The notes under the pieces are model-generated. The model saw nothing but the letters and a program-made list of their open reading frames with translations. It did no database searches and was not told the DNA's origin. The position numbers and the translations under genes are program-made. A stretch of 64,000 nucleotides of DNA from Eretmocerus hayati (Eukaryota; Arthropoda; Insecta; Hymenoptera; Aphelinidae), in assembly GCA_029851415.1 (NCBI GenBank), contig CM056742.1:12255736-12319735 (forward strand). The letters are read 5' to 3'. Below are positions 58,505 to 64,000 of the stretch, piece after piece; position 1 is the first letter of the stretch, and every line of letters begins with the position of its first letter.

Positions 58505-59650
58505 TGCTGATAAGAGCCCGATGAGCGTCAGTGATTAGGAAAACAATACTGGTGGTACAAGATCGATATTTCCTAAAGCCATTTTGAGTGCCTGGAATGA
58601 TCTTATTACCCTCAGGAAAACGTGTTGACTTCATCTGCACCATTTTGTCAAGAAGTTGTAAGAGGCAAGAAGCCAGAGTGATTGGCCTCAACTTATTTGC
58701 CTTATTTTTGGGAAAATTGCTTCCACTCAGATGGAAATGTGTGCTTAAAAAAGGCCCGATTCAGTACCTGCAAAATAATGCTTTTGAAGTTAGGGGGGAA
58801 GTGGCGGATCATTTGGTTTGTAATCTGATCCAGCCCTGGTGTAGACTTGCAATTTAAAGGCTTGATTGCGATGTCCAATTCTCTTAGTGTAAATTCTTGG
58901 TCCAGTGCGAGGTCGGCTTGATTTTGAATTTCAGGGTGATACTCAGGCGGGTCATACCCAATAAGTGGCGAACAAAATTCTGTTATGAAATGCCTCATGT
59001 TCTGAATAACTCGTGTATCAGTCTGTGGAGAGTTAATGGATTCATTATCGAATTTTTTGATGGTTTGCCATACCTCAGACATCTTTGCCTCTCTCGATAG
59101 CTTAGTTTCCGTGAATTTTCTAAAACTAGCTCGTTTGATGTCTTCGTTTGTGAGCGTAATTCCATTTATCCTCAAATTCAGTGAGGTTTGTTAGTGTAGG
59201 GAAATTCTAGAAAACGATTGGCCATTTGTCTCCTCTTTTGAACTATCTCTGTCGCTTCGTCGGTCCACCACGGGGTATCTGGGGTGATTTTTCGTAATTT
59301 TTTTCTAAATCTATCGATGACAGGAATTGGAGGTTCAGAAGCTTGGTCTTGGTCGGTAGTGGGTACTACCTTGGTGTCCAGATCTTGGGAAACTTTCCTC
59401 ATAATAAAAGAGTACTTCTAATCAATACTTTTGTCAGCGAATTTAGTTGGAGAGTTTTCATCGTTGGACAGAAACTTGTCAGTTAGCATTTAAAACCGCA
59501 TTTCAAATAAAGGCCATTTCACTTAAGCAGCTTATGTGTGGACGAGATAGGACATTTTTAGTGCGCTATGTGTAGTACGATTTCAATTGGATAATGGTCG
59601 CTACCCATAAGATATGGGATGACTTCCCATGTAGTCGATAATTACATTAT
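58505..59650 (-). pseudogene. Decayed LINE ORF2 fragment (end of endonuclease and first half of reverse transcriptase)
   Basis: Reading the minus strand: MGSDHYPIEI (about 59595), the last endonuclease motif; then ITPDTPWWTDEATEIVQKRR (about 59270); KPLNCKSTPGLDQITNQMIR (about 58830); VLNRAFFKHTFPSEWK; RPITLASCLLQLLDKMVQ; and PGTQNGFRKYRSCTTSIVFL (about 58560). It stops before the catalytic YADD. Frame changes near 59190 and 58700 and several stops show long decay. The motif wording fits the Jockey/I group rather than the R1-type element at 1.6 kb. Confidence 0.82.
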
Positions 59651-59759
59651 ATTAAGTCGCGTGACGACTGTTTGGTGTCCGAAATCATTAGATTTTTCCC
59701 CCAGATGGTAGCCCAACCCTTTAGAAATGTCCCTAGAACGGTTTTAACCTAATCTGACC

Positions 59760-59990
59760 TGACCCGTCATTCTAGAATATTCCCCTAGACCCGTTCAACC
59801 TAACCTGACTTGATTTTTCTCTAGAGAGAAATATCCCTAGATTTCACTAACCTGACCTGACCTGACCCAAAAGTTGCGCGCTACCGTTCTAACCCAATCT
59901 GACTTGATTTTCTTCTGGAGAGAAATATCCCTAGATTTTACTAACCTAACCTGACCTGACCTGACCCAAAAGTTGCGCGTAGCGTGGCCA
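59760..59990. repeat. CCTAA/CCTGA-rich tandem repeat, two 94-bp units
   Basis: The unit TTGATTTTTCTCTAGAGAGAA, ATATCCCTAGATTT, then AACCTGACCTGACCTGACCC and AAAAGTTGCGCG starts near 59810 and 59904. The CCTGACCTGACC part resembles the insect telomere repeat CCTAA, with one substitution in most units. It is too short and degenerate to be a telomere. Confidence 0.75.
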
Positions 59991-62900
59991 TTATTAACTC
60001 TTTTCCTCTAGATTTTTTTTACAATTTTACCTAGGGTCCAGTTTACCTGTTTTATTTCATCCGTTCTATTTTACCTATTTTATGGATTTCTTCACCTCTT
60101 TTGATGTTGATAACGACTTTATTATTTAATAACTTGACTATCGTGGTTTTTGCATTAATTCTTAGATTTCTTACCACTTGGATTTTATTAGTTTCATTCG
60201 ACCTGCTTTGCTCATCTGTCTGTTCAGATTTTTTACCCCTTCCAGATGTTTCATTTTGTAAAACTGTCAAAAGTCTGTTCGTTGCACCCTTGCCGTGTTA
60301 TCATGTTTTCGCACCATATTCCCTTTTTGAAGCTCCCGCTCACCTTACTTGCAGCATGTTTGAATCGGCGTGCTATGTTTACACACTGCGATATGCTTAA
60401 GCTCGTGGTCATGTACTCTCTTCACGATAATTTTCCTCGTAAAGTCCGCGTATTTCGTTTTTGAGGCCAAGAGATAATTGATCACGAGAATTCAAAGTAT
60501 ATCTCTGATTTTTTTTCTTATAAGAATCAACCGCGAGCTAATTTCTTCGCTTTTTGAGCGGGTTTTTTTCAAAATTGGCCAATATTCAAAAAAATTGAAT
60601 CCTGGTCAAGAAAAAACTTCTTTACTACCAAAAAGGTATTACGTTGAGTACTTGCGCAAGAATGATCTATTGAGATTCGTAAGCAGATCCAAATTTGTTG
60701 TCCCTTTTGACTTCACCTCCTCTATCTATTTCTCATTACTCGTCAGTCATGACATTTAGTTGATCACTCTCCACTTACTTGCCGTCAAGTATCCTACATT
60801 GGGACGAAAAATAAGTCACTAGACAGGATATTCTGGATCGAAAATTGCTTTTCATCCGCCACTCTAGTAACATCAACTATAGGACGCCTCATTAGATACA
60901 TTGATTTGCGAAAATTGCCTGTCTATAAGCATACAAAGCTCCAGAATCACGGGGTCTTGGGGTTTCAAACTCCTTTAAACTCGCTTGACAGGAAAAACAG
61001 AATTTGCATCCACCGCACAGCCTACTCCAACTACTCTAATGATTTTTTACATCCTGAGTATGCGAAATTGAACTCTTTCGTTGATTACAATATGTCTACT
61101 TGTCTTGATTAGATCAGACACTGTGTCACAATTGGCCAAAACAAAGTTTGACTAGATTTACTGATTTTTCATGCCATGCAATGAAGTCAGAACAGATCAT
61201 TCACCCGTCAGATCATATTATAGTGGTCCCTCCACATATGTACACTAACCGGACAAAATATCAAAAAGCAAATGAACAAATCTAAAAAAGCTCCTCTATC
61301 CCTGAAATTTTGTTTGGAATCTTGGGATTGGGTTTCAATGCTGATGGGTTAAGGGTACAACCACGATCATCAAGACACCACCAACTGTCTGATTTGGATT
61401 GAAACAGCAGCTCAGGGACAGAAAGCTTTTTCAGATTTGTTCAGATATTTTGTCTGGCCAGTGTACATCTGTGACTTTCTGAAAAATGGTTTCCATGGAT
61501 TTTCATGCAGCCTTGACGAGGCCATGATATACGCTAACAAAACTTCCATCGATTGACTCTATTGGATGATAATATTAGATCAGCAGTAAGTTGATTAATA
61601 GAGAATGTAGATACCGATGAGTAACAATGAGTCTGATAGCAAAACGCAACTACTTTTGAGTTAGAGCCCCGCAGCCTTCGATTCGAAATCCAAAATCTTA
61701 ATATCAAGTCTCCCGGTAAACCGTCGCGTCGTCACTTATCGGTAGATGTCAGCACTCACCAGTGTCAATTTTTGTGCTGACTTATCATCTGAGCACATTG
61801 AAAATCGATATCATTATTCCTCGGGATGATAAGAGTAGATTTCTGAATTCTCAAAGTCAGATGGTAGATGCATCGAGAGTGTTATAATCTTAGTGGGAGT
61901 GCGAGTTCTTCTGGGTTGGAAAATGACTGTACGAGACGACAGAATGAGGTGGCTGATGTAGTTTAATACTCAACAAGTATGGTCTTTGACATAAGATGCG
62001 TCTTGGTCAAGAGCTACGGAAGAAGTGCCCTCGGCTACATTTTCGGGTCTTATATATAGGCCCAGTGCTTATGGTAATATGTGCTTGGTTCTGCTTCCGC
62101 GCGCGCTTCTTAAATTCATAACATTGAGTTTCCTATTGAGAACTAATTATCCGCGTGCACACGCGATTTCCCGATGGATTATAAATCTAAAGCAATTATT
62201 GCTCAGCCAAGTCGAAGATCATCGTTTTAACTATAGATTGCTCGTCATCCGAATTGAGAAATTGTGCGAAATCACCGAGATATCGCATGTGCACGGGAAC
62301 CCATTAATTCAGCCTATTCCGCCCGTGTTAAAGTGCTCGACGATTCGTCGTCGTGCACTTTCTTGGAAGCGCTCGTCCCTGAGCGAGTATTTCCCATGTA
62401 TATATGTCACAAGAGATGCATCTTCCAAATGTGAAGTAGAATTCCGTAGAACAGTTTCAAGAGCTATAAATAAATATTATGAAAAAATCCCGTAGGAAAT
62501 CGACTAGAACCTTCAATGCCTCCAGAGCCCCACATTGTTCGAGTTTTCATTTCCCAGGGCTTTGAACACATAACAAATTTTTCTTGCAAATGATATTGCC
62601 CTTCGTATGGGTGAGTCAGTGTTCTCCCTGGATTATTCATTCTTCTTGAATAATACAAGACCATCACATTCTTGGCATGTATTTAACCCATTCACTAACA
62701 ATGTCCAATATAATGGGCAAAATTTTTTCTAGCTATTTTCAATAATTGGCGATTATTCCTTTCAGACTCATCAGACAAATCTGAAAAGATTCTCGCAGGT
62801 ACCTGGTTATGCAAAAAATTGCTCGAATCATTGGCCGAGGCCAAATACTTTGTTGCGTGGGAGAAGAAAAAATAAGAATCTAAACATTTTAAAGATTCGG

Positions 62901-64000
62901 ATTTTGCCGTTTTTTGTTGTATTTCCACCAGAATAACATGATCTGGACGTCAGAAGTACATTTCCAAGTCTCTAGAGCTCCCGGTAGTGAATGAGTTAAT
63001 TCTTAAAATGCCATCGAAGAACACGCGGTCGTTCCAAACTCAGCGCAGAAACTGCGTGAGTCGTACGAAGGGTCATTTTTCATCCGGGCTCGAATCAGAA
63101 AATTGGCGTCTAGTCCCACTGGTACCAAAAAATAGTATATATGCACCTCGCTCGTCGAGCCGTGTTGCGACACGGGGAATATTTTCCCCTCGTTATCACT
63201 ATTCCTGTGCCCCAAAACAGCTTAACCTCGCATCGGTGGATAATGTACTATTCGCGCTTTGTTGATGAGGTTCCCCGCTTCCGGACGATTATTTCGACTT
63301 TCGCCTGCGGCTCGGGCCGAAAACCAATCGCTCAAAAGCGAGCTACAACCTCATAAACTTGCTGCAAAACACACACTGGTATCCATGACCAAAAAGTTAC
63401 CATTTCTTACAATGGATCCTGTAGGATTTCATCGCGGGAATCTCCACCTCATCAAGGACTACCTCACAAAAATCTAGCGTTGTTCACAGAATAATTCCCA
63501 CTCGGGAACAGCATCATCCAGGATTGTTTTGACCGAGTTATCAAAATCAGCGTATTGCAGTTCCAGACGAAGTAATTGTATGATTTCTCTAAACTCATTC
63601 TAACAAAAAAGGGATCAAAAATTACAACGAGACCTTTTACAAACAAAATACGCTACAAAATTGCGTCACATTTTGTGCCAGTCTGAAGGAGTGATATGGA
63701 TTTCTTGATGGTTTCGAGTATGCTTGGCACCATTCCACGTAAATTTTTGTACAATATTTTGTGTGACTGTAGCTTGAGGATTTAGTTGAGATAGCTCCGT
63801 ATTTTTGAATTAAAGAAAATGTTATTTATATGTGTGCAAGGTGATCTCAATCAGATTGAAATAGCCTGAATGAAAAATGAAAATTATTACCGCGAGAACA
63901 ATAACAAAAAATACCTTCTCCTAAAGATCTCGATTCTACGAACTTTCATTGTGCGTGGGCATGCAGAAGTATTGGTCACATTCCGACTAATACCTGGTTA
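59991..64000. other. Unassigned sequence to the end of the window
   Basis: No supported gene. The 156-codon plus-strand frame at 62025-62495 is the longest; it is basic and has no recognisable domain. At 63120-63355, words such as CCTGCGGCTCGGGCCGAAAA and a starting AATAGTATATATG recall the hairpin repeats at 6970 and 29255. On the minus strand near 63700 a frame ending in MVPSILETIKKSISLL, then a stop, might be an exon but cannot be placed. Confidence 0.35.

Noticed and set aside
59760..59990. A true telomere or chromosome end.
   Set aside because: Only about 230 bp, internal to the window, and mostly CCTGA rather than CCTAA.
62025..62495. A 156-codon plus-strand frame.
   Set aside because: It is the longest unexplained frame in the last 5 kb, but I recognise no motif, and basic residues are spread evenly. 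Transcript evidence would be needed before calling a gene.

Overview
This window looks like AT-rich nuclear DNA of an insect, most likely a wasp or other hymenopteran with a repeat-laden genome. The evidence is a divergent insect odorant receptor gene cut into short exons by canonical GT-AG introns, several families of non-LTR retrotransposons, and many foldback and MITE-type DNA elements. There are no bacterial operons, ribosome binding sites or CRISPR arrays.

Host gene. I could assemble one host gene by hand. It is an odorant receptor (7tm_6 family) on the minus strand with eight exons running from 52787 down to 32391. All splice phases agree and the model totals 408 codons, a normal length for the family. 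Intron 2 (about 14.1 kb) and intron 4 (about 4.1 kb) hold most of the mobile DNA between 33 and 52 kb. The model has one in-frame TAA near the start of exon 3. The gene is therefore either a young pseudogene or has a slightly different exon 3 acceptor. No other complete protein gene can be supported.

Layout. 1-1550: unassigned sequence plus the 3' tail of a minus-strand LINE. 1551-6500: a nearly full-length but mutated R1-clade non-LTR retrotransposon sitting between two GA-rich tracts. 6970-7390: hairpin-type repeat. 9432-11432: a 2-kb foldback with arms of about 1 kb. 11713-12427: a short inverted-terminal element full of a TAGTGGAACA motif. 13553-17290: three inverted repeats nested inside each other, with a tRNA-like segment inside. 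17965-18235: an 82-bp tandem repeat. 18770-20990: a 380-bp tandem block with a conserved hairpin, interrupted by a piggyBac-like insertion. 23861-30880: a 7-kb element with TA flanks, long terminal inverted repeats made of 176-bp repeats, and a 316-bp satellite core. 32391-52787: the receptor gene with a CR1-group LINE (34.2-36.3 kb), a 5'-truncated poly(A) LINE (about 38.7-39.5 kb), MITEs and foldbacks in its introns. 53.5-57.1 kb: a cluster of MITEs. 58.5-59.65 kb: a decayed minus-strand LINE. 59.76-59.99 kb: CCTGA/CCTAA-rich repeats. The rest, to 64 kb, has no recognised feature.

The window is thus one host gene swollen by waves of insertion. Most of the unusual signals are inverted-repeat elements: long hairpins, nested insertions, one satellite-loaded element, and one foldback whose empty target site is also preserved in the window. 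All calls come from reading the sequence; no database search was run.
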